NCBI GenBank assembly: GCA_020634495.1
Contig: JACKBR010000016.1
Span: forward strand, 30,862-94,861
Direction: 5' to 3'
From: Ardenticatenaceae bacterium
Lineage (GTDB): Bacteria; Chloroflexota; Anaerolineae; Promineifilales; Promineifilaceae
Length of the DNA: 64,000 bases
The first letter of the stretch is position 1; each line of letters opens with the position of its first letter. Made by a program: the position numbers and the translations under genes. The notes under the pieces were generated by a model. That model saw nothing but the letters and a program-made list of their open reading frames with translations. It searched no databases and was not told where the DNA came from. Shown here piece by piece: positions 1 to 8,678 of this stretch.

Positions 1-84
1 AGCTAAGTATAAAGGAAATACGGCCGTTCTGCATCTCTGTTCCCCATCCCCACACGGTTTTTCAGTAGTCCAACTCTTAAATAA

Positions 85-163
85 AATAGGACGCTGATGA
101 ACGCAGATAAACGCTGATCTTTATAAAATCTGCGTCATCAACGTTTATCTGCGTCCCATTAGT
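85..163. repeat. ATCTGCG-type quasi-palindromic spacer repeat
   Basis: The arms GAACGCAGATAAACG and CGTTTATCTGCGTCC are almost perfect inverted copies around a short AT-rich centre. The same words recur in spacers near 18.85, 32.5, 35.15, 51.4, 62.2 and 62.8 kb. No gene is visible in positions 1-313, which otherwise hold one ACGGCCGT copy at 20. Confidence 0.8.
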
Positions 164-240
164 TGTGGCGCGGCATCATTTGGGCGAGGCGGTACGAGAA
201 ATGGCGGCGCGTTAGCCCAGCGTTAGATCGCACCGCCTCG

Positions 241-318
241 CCCCCACCGATTACCAATTACCGATTACCAATTACCGATTACGGTTTACCGTTTACCGTT
301 TACGGTTCACGGGTTACT
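241..318. repeat. Tandem ATTACCA/ATTACCG word repeat
   Basis: About nine head-to-tail 7-8 bp units of the type ATTACCG, ATTACCA and GTTTACC run up to the stop codon of the following minus-strand gene. A similar array lies at 6995-7075. The units are too short and lack spacers, so this is not a CRISPR array. Confidence 0.8.
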
Positions 319-1309
319 GCTCTTGCTTGGTGATAATCTGGCGAATGTAATAAACGGTTTTGTTTTGCGATTCGTAGTAGGTGCGCACAATCAATTCGGC
401 GATGAGGCCCATCACCAGAAACTGCACACCGAGGATGACCAGCAAAACGGCCAGGAGGAGGAGCGGCCGTTCACCGATCTGGAAATTATTAAAGCCGCGC
501 CAAAACCGGGTTGCTTGAATTCCCGCCCAAATCTTGAGCCAGGTTAAATACAGCCCCAGCAGCACGCCCAATCCGCCAAATGCTGTGCCCATCATGCCAA
601 ACAGGTGCATGGGGCGGTCACTGTATTTGCGCAAAAAGAGGATGGTTATCAGATCGACGATGACGCGGAAGGTGCGCGAAATGCCGTATTTGGAAACTCC
701 CGCCACCCGCGCCCGGTGGTTGACGGGCACTTCGGCCATGCTAAACCCGGCAAAGCTCACCATTTCTGGAATGAAGCGGTGCAGCTCGCCGTAAAGTTTA
801 AGTTCATTGGTCACTTCGGCGCGGAAGACGCGCAGCGAACAGCCGCGATCCCGCAGGGGCACATCGCTCAGGCGGGCAATGAGCCGGTTAGCAATGAAGG
901 AGGGCAGCTTGCGCATGAGGAAGGCATCTTGCCGGTTTTCGCGCCAGCCGTTGACCACATCGTAGCCTTCTTCCAGCTTGTTGATCATAGCGGGGATGTC
1001 GGCGGGGTCATTTTGGCGGTCGGCGTCCATGGTGAGGATGTAACGGCCGTTTGCCTGGCTAAACCCCGCAGCAAAAGCGGCCGTTTGCCCATGATTGCGC
1101 CGAAACTGAATACCCACTACCCGGTTGTCTGCCTGATGCAGCGCTTCAATCACAGAAAAACTGGTATCATTGCTGCCGTCGTCAATAAAGATGACCTCGT
1201 AACTGAGTGGTTCATCCTTTAGCGCAGCGGTGATTTCGGCCAGCAACGGCCGTAAATTTTCTTCTTCGTTATACACGGGAATTACAATTGATAAATCTAT
1301 CTTTTCCAT
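314..1309 (-). CDS. Family 2 glycosyltransferase (dolichol/undecaprenyl-phosphate sugar synthase type)
   Basis: This 331-residue protein probably transfers a sugar from a nucleotide sugar to a polyprenyl phosphate at the inner face of the membrane, feeding cell-surface glycan synthesis. The GT-A fold is clear: IVIPVYNEEEN near residues 8-18, the nucleotide-binding DDGSND at 43-48 and the metal-binding DADRQNDP at 95-102. Two hydrophobic segments (about 235-260 and 285-310) close the protein, as in GtrB/DPM1-like enzymes of about 320 residues. The start at 1309 was chosen because the family begins with this segment; an upstream in-frame ATG would add 55 residues without homologous character. 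It diverges from a second glycosyltransferase. The acceptor and sugar are unknown. Confidence 0.88.
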   Translation of the reverse strand: MEKIDLSIVIPVYNEEENLRPLLAEITAALKDEPLSYEVIFIDDGSNDTSFSVIEALHQADNRVVGIQFRRNHGQTAAFAAGFSQANGRYILTMDADRQNDPADIPAMINKLEEGYDVVNGWRENRQDAFLMRKLPSFIANRLIARLSDVPLRDRGCSLRVFRAEVTNELKLYGELHRFIPEMVSFAGFSMAEVPVNHRARVAGVSKYGISRTFRVIVDLITILFLRKYSDRPMHLFGMMGTAFGGLGVLLGLYLTWLKIWAGIQATRFWRGFNNFQIGERPLLLLAVLLVILGVQFLVMGLIAELIVRTYYESQNKTVYYIRQIITKQEQ

Positions 1310-1618
1310 CGTCTCACTTCTCATACGGCCGTTGCCCAACCTTTGGAAAAACCTCCATTTAGCTGCCAGGGTGCAACGGTTGCACTTTTTTGGGGTTATT
1401 GTAAAAGCGGACACCCATCTTACTTGTCCATTGGCGTAAAAGCCAAAAGGTAGTTTGCCTAAAAATAGACCCAAAGATGGCTTTTACACAAGCAAACCAC
1501 TCGGAAATCGTGCATCGTTTTTCAAATTAGTTTCTGTGGTTTGCTACGATGCAATCTCGCTCAGGCGCTCTTGCATTCGGGCGGGATTATAGCATATCGT
1601 CACGAAGGATTCGCGTTA
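1310..1618. other. Divergent spacer between the two glycosyltransferases
   Basis: This 309-bp stretch holds one ACGGCCGT at 1324 and an inverted repeat in which GTAAAAGCC (about 1436) pairs with GGCTTTTAC (about 1480). No gene is visible. GAAGGA at 1604-1609 serves as ribosome-binding site for the plus-strand gene. Confidence 0.6.
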
Positions 1619-2587
1619 ATGAAAGTTTCTGTCATTGCTACTGTAAAAAATGAAGGGGAAGCGTTACGGCCGTTGCTGGATTCGCTCATCCAACAAAGCC
1701 AGATGCCCGATGAAGTCATCATTTGTGACGGTGGCTCCAGCGACAACACGCTGGAGATTTTAACCGAGTACAAGCTGTGGCTGCCCTTGAAAATTCTGGT
1801 TGCGCCTAACACCAACATCAGCCAGGGGCGGAATGTGGCCATTGCCGCCGCCGCTGGCCCCATCATTGCGGCTACGGATGCAGGCGTGGTGCTGGCTCCC
1901 TACTGGCTAGAAGAACTCACGCGCCCTATTCTTCAGGGGGAAACGGCCGTTGCCAGCGGCTGGTTCGAGCCTGATCCCTACACTGATTTTGAAGTGGTAA
2001 TGGGTTCCACCGTCCTGCCCGCCCGGGGTGAGATTGTGCCCGAAAAGTTTTTGCCCTCCAGCCGCTCCGTGGCTTTCCTAAAATCGGCCTGGGAGGCGGT
2101 GGGCGGCTACCCAGAATGGCTGGATTACGGCGAAGATTTGGTGTTTGATTTTGCCTTGCGTGAGCAATTCGGCGATTTTCCTTTTGTGGATACGGCCGTT
2201 GCCTACTTCCGCCCCCGCAGCGACCTGACAGGGTACTTTAAGCAATATTACAACTACGCTCGCGGCGACGGCAAAGCCAACCTGTGGCCCAAGCGGCACG
2301 TGGTGCGCTATGCCACCTACCTCATTGGCCTGCCCTACATTCTGCGCCTTATCTGGCGGGAAAAGTGGCCCGGTTGGGTCTTGCTGCTGGTGGGCAGCAG
2401 CATCTATTGCCAGCGGCCTGCCCAACGCCTTTGGGGCAATACCTGGGGGTGGCGTCCGCCTTCCCGGCTGCGAGCTTTTGCCCTCATTCCCATCATTCGC
2501 CTGGTGGGGGATGTCGCCAAGATGCTGGGCTACCCGGTAGGGCTGCTCTGGCGCTGGCGGCACCGCGATTTGGTCGGTAATCGGTAG
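1619..2587 (+). CDS. Family 2 glycosyltransferase
   Basis: This 322-residue protein has a GT-A fold. It starts with MKVSVIATVKNEGEALRPL, carries the nucleotide-binding CDGGSSDNT at about 36-44 and a TDAG metal motif near 90, and an acidic GEDLVFDFAL segment near 180 that resembles the catalytic ED motif. Hydrophobic stretches in the last 100 residues suggest membrane attachment. The start at 1619 was preferred over an upstream ATG because GAAGGA lies 9 nt before it and the protein begins with the family motif. It is divergent from the other glycosyltransferase and could act in the same envelope or exopolysaccharide pathway. Sugar specificity cannot be inferred. Confidence 0.85.
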   Translation: MKVSVIATVKNEGEALRPLLDSLIQQSQMPDEVIICDGGSSDNTLEILTEYKLWLPLKILVAPNTNISQGRNVAIAAAAGPIIAATDAGVVLAPYWLEELTRPILQGETAVASGWFEPDPYTDFEVVMGSTVLPARGEIVPEKFLPSSRSVAFLKSAWEAVGGYPEWLDYGEDLVFDFALREQFGDFPFVDTAVAYFRPRSDLTGYFKQYYNYARGDGKANLWPKRHVVRYATYLIGLPYILRLIWREKWPGWVLLLVGSSIYCQRPAQRLWGNTWGWRPPSRLRAFALIPIIRLVGDVAKMLGYPVGLLWRWRHRDLVGNR

Positions 2588-2676
2588 GTCAGTAATCAGT
2601 ATGCGGTTGTTTGTAGCGAAATGGTTTTACTGAATAACTATTTCACTGAAAACTGAATACTGATTACTGCATCAGG
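2582..2676. repeat. CAGTAATCAGT/ACTGATTACT word repeat
   Basis: Words such as GTCAGTAATCAGTATGC, CACTGAAAACTGAATACTG and ACTGATTACTGCATC form a loose inverted array just after the stop codon. The same vocabulary appears at 6947-7075. Confidence 0.65.
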
Positions 2677-2714
2677 TGACCATTAGAAATCTACAAGAAG
2701 TGTCTCCCTCCACC

Positions 2715-2776
2715 TTGACGCTCCCCAGACCCATGCTAAGATTGCCCATCTCAGCCGACCTTCTGTCGGCTGTTTT
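2715..2776 (+). promoter_or_regulatory. Putative promoter with hairpin at the transcript 5' end
   Basis: TTGACG (2715-2720) and TAAGAT (2737-2742) are 16 bp apart. Transcription would start near 2749, just before a perfect 7-bp hairpin, AGCCGAC (2753-2759) with GTCGGCT (2765-2771), followed by GTTTTATG. The hairpin could protect the 5' end of the TPR-protein mRNA or act as an attenuator. If the promoter is not real, it could be a terminator for the upstream gene. Confidence 0.4.
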
Positions 2777-2784
2777 ATGATGTT

Positions 2785-3996
2785 ATGATTATTGAGCGCA
2801 AAGACCCTCCCTATCCGCGACGTGGCCCATCTTGCCTGCTGGTGATTTTTATCGGCGTTGGCATCTTTTTTGGCATTTACGTCATCCAAAATGCGGAAGA
2901 AGTGCGGGATGTGATTGTGCCCACCCCCACCCCAGAACCCACCCGCTCTGCCGTTGAATATGCCCTGTTGGCCGACATTGCCGAGCGGGATGGTGCCTTG
3001 GAAGAAGCGGCAGGCTATTATGGCGAAGCGGTGCGGCTGGACGCCACCAAGCCAGAAATTTACATTCGTTACATTAACTTGCTGATCAAAATTGATGAAG
3101 CGGAACAAGCCCTGGCGCGGGCGGAGGAAGCGGCCGTTTTGGCCCCGGAGAATGACCGCATTTGGACGGCCGTTGCTGCCGCCCACATTGCCAACGGAGA
3201 ACGCCTCAACGACGCAGGCGATCCCACCGCCGCCGATCTGCAATTTGCCGAAGCATACCGCGCTGCGGAAACGGCCATCAGCATAAACCCAGACAACGCC
3301 GATGGCTATGCTTACTCGGCGGCTGGCCTGGTGCTGCAATTTGAGCCAGGACTTTACCAGGACGCTCAGTTTCGGGCCGAAGATGCCATAGTGCGTGAGC
3401 CAGACAATCCGCTGGCTCGTTTGTACATGGGCATTGTGTTGACGTACCAGGGTTTTTATACGGCCGCACGTGAGCAGTTTCAATTGGGCTTGCAGTCGGA
3501 GCCGCTGCCACAGCTTTATTATGAGCTGGGCTATAATTTTTATGGCGATGGCAATGTTTCGGAAGCCATTTTGAGCTTTCAAGATGCGGTGGCCATCGAC
3601 CCCAATTTTGCACCGGGGTATGATGGCCTGGCCCACATGTATTTGCAGCTGGGGCAGGACAATCTGGCAGAAGAGAATGGCCTGCAATCGATTGCTTTGA
3701 ATCCAAACGTGGCCCGGGCACACGGCCGTTTGGGGGAAGCGTATGTTCGGCTCAATAAGTACGAACAGGCCATTGAAGAGTTTAGTAAAGCTGTGGACCT
3801 TTACGGTGAACCAACAGAAGATAATGCCCGCTTCTTTTACCTGTTAGCTGATGCCTACTTGCGCCAGGGGACTGAAAACTGCCCCCTGGCTGAACCCTAT
3901 TTTCAGCAAGCTGCCGAGGTGAGCATTGCCTATGCCGATGCCGCCCAGCAAGGGCTGGTTGAGTGCCGTCGCGCCGCCCTGGAAACCAGCCCCTAA
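2785..3996 (+). CDS. Membrane-anchored tetratricopeptide repeat protein
   Basis: This 403-residue protein has a short basic N-terminus, one membrane segment at about residues 17-36 (LLVIFIGVGIFFGIYVI), a Pro/Thr-rich linker (PTPTPEPT) and then TPR units to the C-terminus. Helical pairs with the pattern A-xx-Y/L-xx-G-x-Y-xx-A and spacing near 34 residues are visible from about 55 to 385. Such proteins serve as docking platforms, and nothing in the sequence names a partner. Most of the protein should lie outside the cytoplasm if the single segment is an uncleaved signal anchor. The gene is convergent with the DUF1501 gene. No close functional family is recognised. Confidence 0.8.
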   Translation: MIIERKDPPYPRRGPSCLLVIFIGVGIFFGIYVIQNAEEVRDVIVPTPTPEPTRSAVEYALLADIAERDGALEEAAGYYGEAVRLDATKPEIYIRYINLLIKIDEAEQALARAEEAAVLAPENDRIWTAVAAAHIANGERLNDAGDPTAADLQFAEAYRAAETAISINPDNADGYAYSAAGLVLQFEPGLYQDAQFRAEDAIVREPDNPLARLYMGIVLTYQGFYTAAREQFQLGLQSEPLPQLYYELGYNFYGDGNVSEAILSFQDAVAIDPNFAPGYDGLAHMYLQLGQDNLAEENGLQSIALNPNVARAHGRLGEAYVRLNKYEQAIEEFSKAVDLYGEPTEDNARFFYLLADAYLRQGTENCPLAEPYFQQAAEVSIAYADAAQQGLVECRRAALETSP

Positions 3997-4032
3997 CGCT
4001 GCAAATTGGCAGAGCTTCCCCAAATTTATCCA

Positions 4033-5337
4033 TTAGCGGGGTACGGCCAGGCCCAGCGGATTCACTGAATATCCAGGAAAAATATCAGCCAGGCGCGGGT
4101 TATTGAGCCGTTTCTGAATTAATTCCCCCAACACATCGCGGAAGTCGGTGGTCACGGCCAGATCGCCAGGGCCGACGAGCTGCTCATCGTGCAGGCCCGG
4201 CCAGTTGGCAAACACCTGGCCGCCGTTGATGCCGCCGCCCAGCGCCATCATCATGCTGCCGTGGCCGTGGTCGGTGCCCAAACCGCCGTTTTCTTGCAGC
4301 CGCCGCCCAAACTCAGACATCACCACCACGGTGACTTTGTTCATCTGCGGCTGTAAATCTTCGTAGAAGGCTGCCAGCCCGTCGGCCAGTTCGGCAAGCA
4401 GGCCAGCCAGCGTGCCCACGGTGCCACCCTGGGCCACGTGGGTATCCCAGCCCCCCAAGTCGATGCAAGCCACTTCCACACCCACCTCTGCTTTAATCAG
4501 TTGGGCAACCAGGCGCATGGCCTGGCCAAATTCGTTTTCCTGATAAGCACGGCCGTTTGCCACATACCCGGCTGTATCAATCTTGCTCAATACGTCAATG
4601 GAGGCGAATGTTTGCTGGGCAACGGCCGTTAGCATGTCCTGGTTTTGCCGGTAAAGCGTTTGCAGGAGGCTGGTCATTTGCCCCACGCGCTCTGGCCTGC
4701 CCCCCAGATGGTAGTCGGCAATGGATTGCAGGGCGGTGGATGAGACCGCGCCTGTGAGCGACGCAGGCAGCATGTCGCCAATGCCCACGGCGCGCAGCGA
4801 GGAGCTGTTGCCGCTGTCTAGCGTGGCCAGATGGCGGGCCAGCCAGCCGGTGTAATCGCCATTTTCGGTAGCGCCACGCTCCATTAAATCCATCGCTTCA
4901 AAATGGGAGCGGGTTTCATCGGGGGAGCCGGTGGCGTGGATGAAGGCCATGTCGCCTGCGGCATAAATGGCGTGCAGCGGAGCCAGGGCGGGATGCAGGC
5001 CAAAAAAGCCATCGAGGTCTACGGTACGGCCGTCTACTGCGCGATTATCGTCTGGCCGGGGAATGCCAATGAGGGGCCGGTGCGCGTAATATTGGTCATC
5101 GCCGTGAGGCACCACCATGTTCAGGCCATCCGCCCCGCCGCGCAAAAAGATGCAGACGAGGGTGTCGCCAGCTGGCCCCACGTGCGGATCGGCCAGGCTG
5201 ACGCGGGGCATCCAGGTGGGCAGCGCCACAATTTTGTTGCCCAACATCAGCGCCGCCGCCGACTGCACTCCTCGGCTCAAAAAGGTACGGCGGCTGACTC
5301 GTTCGTATTCCTGGCAATGGTTTGTTTGGGTTTTCAT
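4033..5337 (-). CDS. DUF1501 family protein with Tat signal
   Basis: This 434-residue protein belongs to the DUF1501 family, which is distantly related to alkaline phosphatase/sulfatase folds. A twin-arginine signal is present (SRRTFLSRG at about residues 15-23, then a hydrophobic run), so it should be exported folded. Family motifs include FLRGGADGLNMVVPHGD, SHFEAMDLMERG, GGWDTHVAQGG and MSEFGRRLQENGGLGTDHGHG, whose Asp/His residues probably bind metal. The start at 5337 has GGAG 8 nt upstream; an earlier in-frame ATG lies in the spacer repeat. It follows the DUF1800 gene by 52 bp on the same strand. These two families are commonly neighbours, and their substrate is unknown. Confidence 0.88.
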   Translation of the reverse strand: MKTQTNHCQEYERVSRRTFLSRGVQSAAALMLGNKIVALPTWMPRVSLADPHVGPAGDTLVCIFLRGGADGLNMVVPHGDDQYYAHRPLIGIPRPDDNRAVDGRTVDLDGFFGLHPALAPLHAIYAAGDMAFIHATGSPDETRSHFEAMDLMERGATENGDYTGWLARHLATLDSGNSSSLRAVGIGDMLPASLTGAVSSTALQSIADYHLGGRPERVGQMTSLLQTLYRQNQDMLTAVAQQTFASIDVLSKIDTAGYVANGRAYQENEFGQAMRLVAQLIKAEVGVEVACIDLGGWDTHVAQGGTVGTLAGLLAELADGLAAFYEDLQPQMNKVTVVVMSEFGRRLQENGGLGTDHGHGSMMMALGGGINGGQVFANWPGLHDEQLVGPGDLAVTTDFRDVLGELIQKRLNNPRLADIFPGYSVNPLGLAVPR

Positions 5338-5342
5338 GCAAT

Positions 5343-5389
5343 TTCTCCAGTTCGGTAATTGAGTAATTGGGTAATTCAGTAATTGCTTA
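5343..5389. repeat. GTAATTGAGTAATTGGGTAATT word repeat
   Basis: Four imprecise 8-bp units of the type GGTAATTG fill the short spacer between the DUF1800 and DUF1501 genes. Confidence 0.6.
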
Positions 5390-6937
5390 TCACGTCCATT
5401 GAAATTCGGGACTGGCCAGCATGAGGGCAATGCAGTCACGCAAGCGGGTTTGGGCTTCATCCTCTTGTAAGGACTGGCTGGCAAGGTAGTCGGTGAACAT
5501 GGCCAATTCGTTTTCTTGCAGGGAACGGCCGTAAATCAATCCGGCAAATAGCTGAATGGCAGAAACGGCCGTGTCTGCCCCACCCGCCGCCAATAAATCA
5601 TCCAGCGGCACGGTGGCTCCGGGAATCTCGTTGTGCAGCAGGGCCAGGGCAAAGTTCCAGCGCGGCAGCAAGTTAGCCGCCCACGCTTCAGAAACGTCCG
5701 GGTAGCCATCCGGCGGAGGCCAGAGGAACAGCGGCTGGCCCATCACCGCCATCCAGTCGGCCAAGGCCCGGCCCCGGCCAAAACGCAAATCAACATGAAG
5801 GGTGCGCAAAACAGAAACCATGAAGGTGTGCGGCCGTTTCAGTTTGGCCGGTGCGCTGGCAAATGCGTCGCTCAGGAAGATGACCCGCAGCATGGCTTTG
5901 ATCTCGCCGCCGCTTTGCCGGTACGCTTCGGCCACCTGGGTAACCAGCTCGGCCGGTGGCGCATCGGCCACAAAACGGCGCACCAGCTTGGTGGCTAAAA
6001 AGGTGGCCGTGGCGGGATGCCCAGCCAGTAAATCAAGCAGCTCGGCAACTTCTTCAACACCGCGCCCGGCAGGGAAAATTTTGCCCAACACTCGCTTTTC
6101 GCCAAAGTCATGCCTGGCGTCATCAAAAATGAACTGGCCGCGCAAACGGCCGTTCCGGGCCACCGTCCAGCCAGTGAGGATGCGAGCCACTTCCTGCACA
6201 TCCTGCTGGCTGTAGCCGCCGTTGACCCCCAGGGTGTGCAGCTCTAGCAGCTCACGGGCGTAATTTTCGTTGGGATGGCTCTTCTCGTTGCTGATGTTGT
6301 CCAGGTAAAGCAGCATCGCCGGGCTTTGGGCCGATGCGCCGAGTAAATCGCGGAAGTTGGTGAGGGCATACGGCCGTATCACCTCTCGGTCGTCCACAAT
6401 TTTAGCCAGGGGCATCACCTGCTCTTTGCGCAAATAAATGTTGAAATGGTCCGACCAAAACTCAACCATCGCCTCGTAAAGCTGCCGTTGGGAGTAAATG
6501 GCCCGCATGAAGGTAGAGCCAATCAGCTCGATGGTGGCATCTTTAGGCTCCTGCTCCAGCAGCAGGCTGGCATCCATGTGGTAAAGGGTCTGGTGCCGAG
6601 CGATGAGGTCGCTGGCGGTGTCTGCAATGCCTTCATCGTTAAGCTGCTCTTCCAGATAAGCGGCTAAGCCCAGGCCAGAGACGCGCTCAATTTCGCCGGG
6701 AGCTGGGCCATATCCAGCCCGATTCAGCAGGCGGCGCACCGGGTTTATTGCCTGGCTGGGCAAATTGGGAGCGCTTTGGGTGAGGGGAGCTGTGCCGGGA
6801 ACGGCCGTTGGCAGGGTGAGCACCTCTGGCAAATCATTCTGGTTCAACTCCCGCCCAATGACGCTGCACCCGGCGGTTCCGGCAGCAACGGCCGTCAGGC
6901 CGCCCAGGCGGAGGAAGTCGCGTCTGGTTAATTTCAT
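5390..6937 (-). CDS. DUF1800 family protein with Tat/lipoprotein signal
   Basis: This 515-residue protein matches the DUF1800 family. The N-terminus TRRDFLRLGG followed by a short hydrophobic stretch ending in AGC (about residue 24) suggests Tat export followed by lipidation. Recognisable segments are LLNRAGYGPAPGEI, EFWSDHFNIYL, NENYARELLELHTLG and the ILTGWTVARNG region. GAGGAA lies about 6 nt before the start. The gene is the promoter-proximal member of a two-gene unit with the DUF1501 gene. Both families are abundant in Planctomycetes and Chloroflexi. The biochemical role is not established. Confidence 0.88.
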   Translation of the reverse strand: MKLTRRDFLRLGGLTAVAAGTAGCSVIGRELNQNDLPEVLTLPTAVPGTAPLTQSAPNLPSQAINPVRRLLNRAGYGPAPGEIERVSGLGLAAYLEEQLNDEGIADTASDLIARHQTLYHMDASLLLEQEPKDATIELIGSTFMRAIYSQRQLYEAMVEFWSDHFNIYLRKEQVMPLAKIVDDREVIRPYALTNFRDLLGASAQSPAMLLYLDNISNEKSHPNENYARELLELHTLGVNGGYSQQDVQEVARILTGWTVARNGRLRGQFIFDDARHDFGEKRVLGKIFPAGRGVEEVAELLDLLAGHPATATFLATKLVRRFVADAPPAELVTQVAEAYRQSGGEIKAMLRVIFLSDAFASAPAKLKRPHTFMVSVLRTLHVDLRFGRGRALADWMAVMGQPLFLWPPPDGYPDVSEAWAANLLPRWNFALALLHNEIPGATVPLDDLLAAGGADTAVSAIQLFAGLIYGRSLQENELAMFTDYLASQSLQEDEAQTRLRDCIALMLASPEFQWT

Positions 6938-6946
6938 GGTTCCTCA

Positions 6947-7075
6947 CAGTCAGTGTTCAGTAGGTCAGTGTTCAGTAGGTCAGTATTCAGTGATCAACTG
7001 ACCTACTGATTACCGATTACTGATTACCGATTACCGATTACTGTTTCACTGATTACCGATTCACTGATTACCAGC
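6947..7075. repeat. CAGTAGGTCAGT / ATTACCGATTACTG word repeat
   Basis: Head-to-tail copies of CAGTGTTCAGTAGGT are followed, after a switch in orientation at about 6990, by ATTACCGATTACTG units. The whole can fold back on itself. The repeat runs into the last codons of the next gene. Confidence 0.75.
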
Positions 7076-7579
7076 AACCGCCACCTGATCAGCCGCAGCC
7101 GAACGCGGCAGCCAACCCAACAAACCAAAAACGGCCGCACCCATCACCGTAATGCCCACAATGGGGGCAAACAAAAACCAGCCGACAATGGGAAACAAGC
7201 AGGCCAGTTCATACACCACCGCCCCGCGCAGCCAGTTGATGGCCTGGGAATTGGGTTTGGCCAGCAGGGTAATGCGCTTGGCCAGCAGACGGCTCATGCC
7301 CGCCGCGCCCAGCGTGCCCAGCCCCATGCCCACAAAAGCAGCCAAAAAGGCCGTGCCGCGCACCAGGCCAAGGGGTACATTGGCGGTAATGGCAATCCAC
7401 AAAAGAAAAGCGGCCGTTACCGGAATGCCCAGAAAAAAGCTTTTGCCTGGAGTTTGCTCCAGCCGGGTGACGATATGGGTGGTGGTTTGCGGCATAAGCA
7501 AGTTGAGCGCCATCAGCAGCGCAGGCAAGCAAATTAAGATGCCCAGCAGGGAATAAACAACAATGTAAACATCGACCAT
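7061..7579 (-). CDS. Small integral membrane protein, function unknown
   Basis: This 172-residue protein has about four hydrophobic segments (approximately residues 5-29, 48-68, 72-98 and 125-160). A near-perfect ribosome-binding site, AAGGAGG, lies 7 nt before the ATG. No catalytic motif is visible. Its last residues (VAVAGNQ) are encoded in the spacer repeat, so the C-terminus may have been extended by it. The neighbours are a BTAD regulator upstream and the DUF1800 gene downstream on the same strand, with spacers of more than 100 bp. No family was recognised. Confidence 0.65.
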   Translation of the reverse strand: MVDVYIVVYSLLGILICLPALLMALNLLMPQTTTHIVTRLEQTPGKSFFLGIPVTAAFLLWIAITANVPLGLVRGTAFLAAFVGMGLGTLGAAGMSRLLAKRITLLAKPNSQAINWLRGAVVYELACLFPIVGWFLFAPIVGITVMGAAVFGLLGWLPRSAAADQVAVAGNQ

Positions 7580-7707
7580 GAGAATGCCTCCTTCGGGGGT
7601 GGCAAGGTTGGCAGCAAAGCCAACGTCTGATACTGGTTATAGATACCAGTCACGTTCCCAAAAGTTGCAATCGATCTGTAAATTGTTTGTAAAACGGAGA
7701 ATTCGGG

Positions 7708-8457
7708 TTAGCGGTTGAGCAATGCCTGGGTAGCAGGGGATGGTTCTAAGCCAAACTGGTCTTGCATCATCTGATGGCAGGCCAGAAATTGGTTTGCCGC
7801 TTGCTTGGGTTGGTCTGCCTGCAAATGCAGCCTGATAAGCCAGCGATGCCAGCCTTCATGATGGGGTTCGATGGTGACTAGCTGCTTAGCGAAGCTGATG
7901 GCTTTTTTAATTTGCCCACTTGCTTCATACTGGGAAATAAGCTGTAGGAGGGTTTCTATTGCTTTTAACCGGTGCTGTTCGCGGGCCAGGGCAGCCCACT
8001 CCACAAACCCTTTGGCTTCTTGCACGTGAATCGTTTCTAGAAAATCGCCACGATATAGCTTGAGGGCGCGTTCTGGCTGTTGGGGAAGGGTTTGTTGGAA
8101 AACGGCCGTATCCAGCCACACCTCATACGCCGGGTTCAACCGCACAGTTTGCCGGTTAATCAAAATAGCATCTTCACAAACGCGCCGCAGCCGGGAAAGC
8201 AGCACGCGCAAATTGTTGTTGGCCTGGTTCCGCGATTGGGCATTAAACAACAAAGAAGCTAAAACTTCACGTAGATGCGGGTAAGGATGGCATACCAGGT
8301 AAGCAAACAACGCATCTACTTTTTGCGAGGTGGTTTCGGCCAGGGGCTGACCATTAATTAAAAAAGATGGCTCACCAAAAAGATGTATTTCTAAATTGGT
8401 GGTGGTTTCAACCATCATCTTGTGCTCTGTAAACTGTTCTTGTTCTGTTGGCGGCAT
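7708..8457 (-). CDS. BTAD/SARP-type transcriptional regulator, stand-alone
   Basis: This 249-residue protein has a winged-helix DNA-binding region (about 20-110, with LEIHLFGEPSFLINGQPL and the NNLRVLLSRLRR recognition helix) followed by a bacterial transcriptional activator domain of TPR-like helices (about 115-249). This is the AfsR/DnrI/EmbR architecture without the NTPase half. Chloroflexota carry many such regulators, often fused to STAND ATPases. ATGs at 8418 and 8415 are alternative starts; the first one has a weak GAGAG upstream. The gene is divergent from a lipoprotein gene, 221 bp away, which it might control. Its target is an inference only. Confidence 0.82.
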   Translation of the reverse strand: MPPTEQEQFTEHKMMVETTTNLEIHLFGEPSFLINGQPLAETTSQKVDALFAYLVCHPYPHLREVLASLLFNAQSRNQANNNLRVLLSRLRRVCEDAILINRQTVRLNPAYEVWLDTAVFQQTLPQQPERALKLYRGDFLETIHVQEAKGFVEWAALAREQHRLKAIETLLQLISQYEASGQIKKAISFAKQLVTIEPHHEGWHRWLIRLHLQADQPKQAANQFLACHQMMQDQFGLEPSPATQALLNR

Positions 8458-8678
8458 TGCTCTCTATCATGGTGAAACATCTACTACGAAAGCGCATGTT
8501 TAGCGGGTCAAACCAAAAATCCTGGTATTCGTCCGTCTAATGAATTAAATTAGCTTATTCTGGTGCACTTTGAACAGATGTTTTCGTCAGTGGCCCGATA
8601 GTAATCCGACAAAGTTAACATTAGACTTACGTCTTACAGGCAGCGATTGGGCCAAAAGTACTGCTGGAGGTGATGGAT

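Noticed and set aside
241..318. Possible CRISPR-like array of ATTACC units (also 6995-7075)
   Set aside because: Units are 7-8 bp with no unique spacers and no cas genes nearby. They are simple tandem words.
2683..3723. Minus-strand open frame of 346 codons opposite the TPR protein
   Set aside because: No start signal and no domain. The plus strand has clear TPR periodicity.
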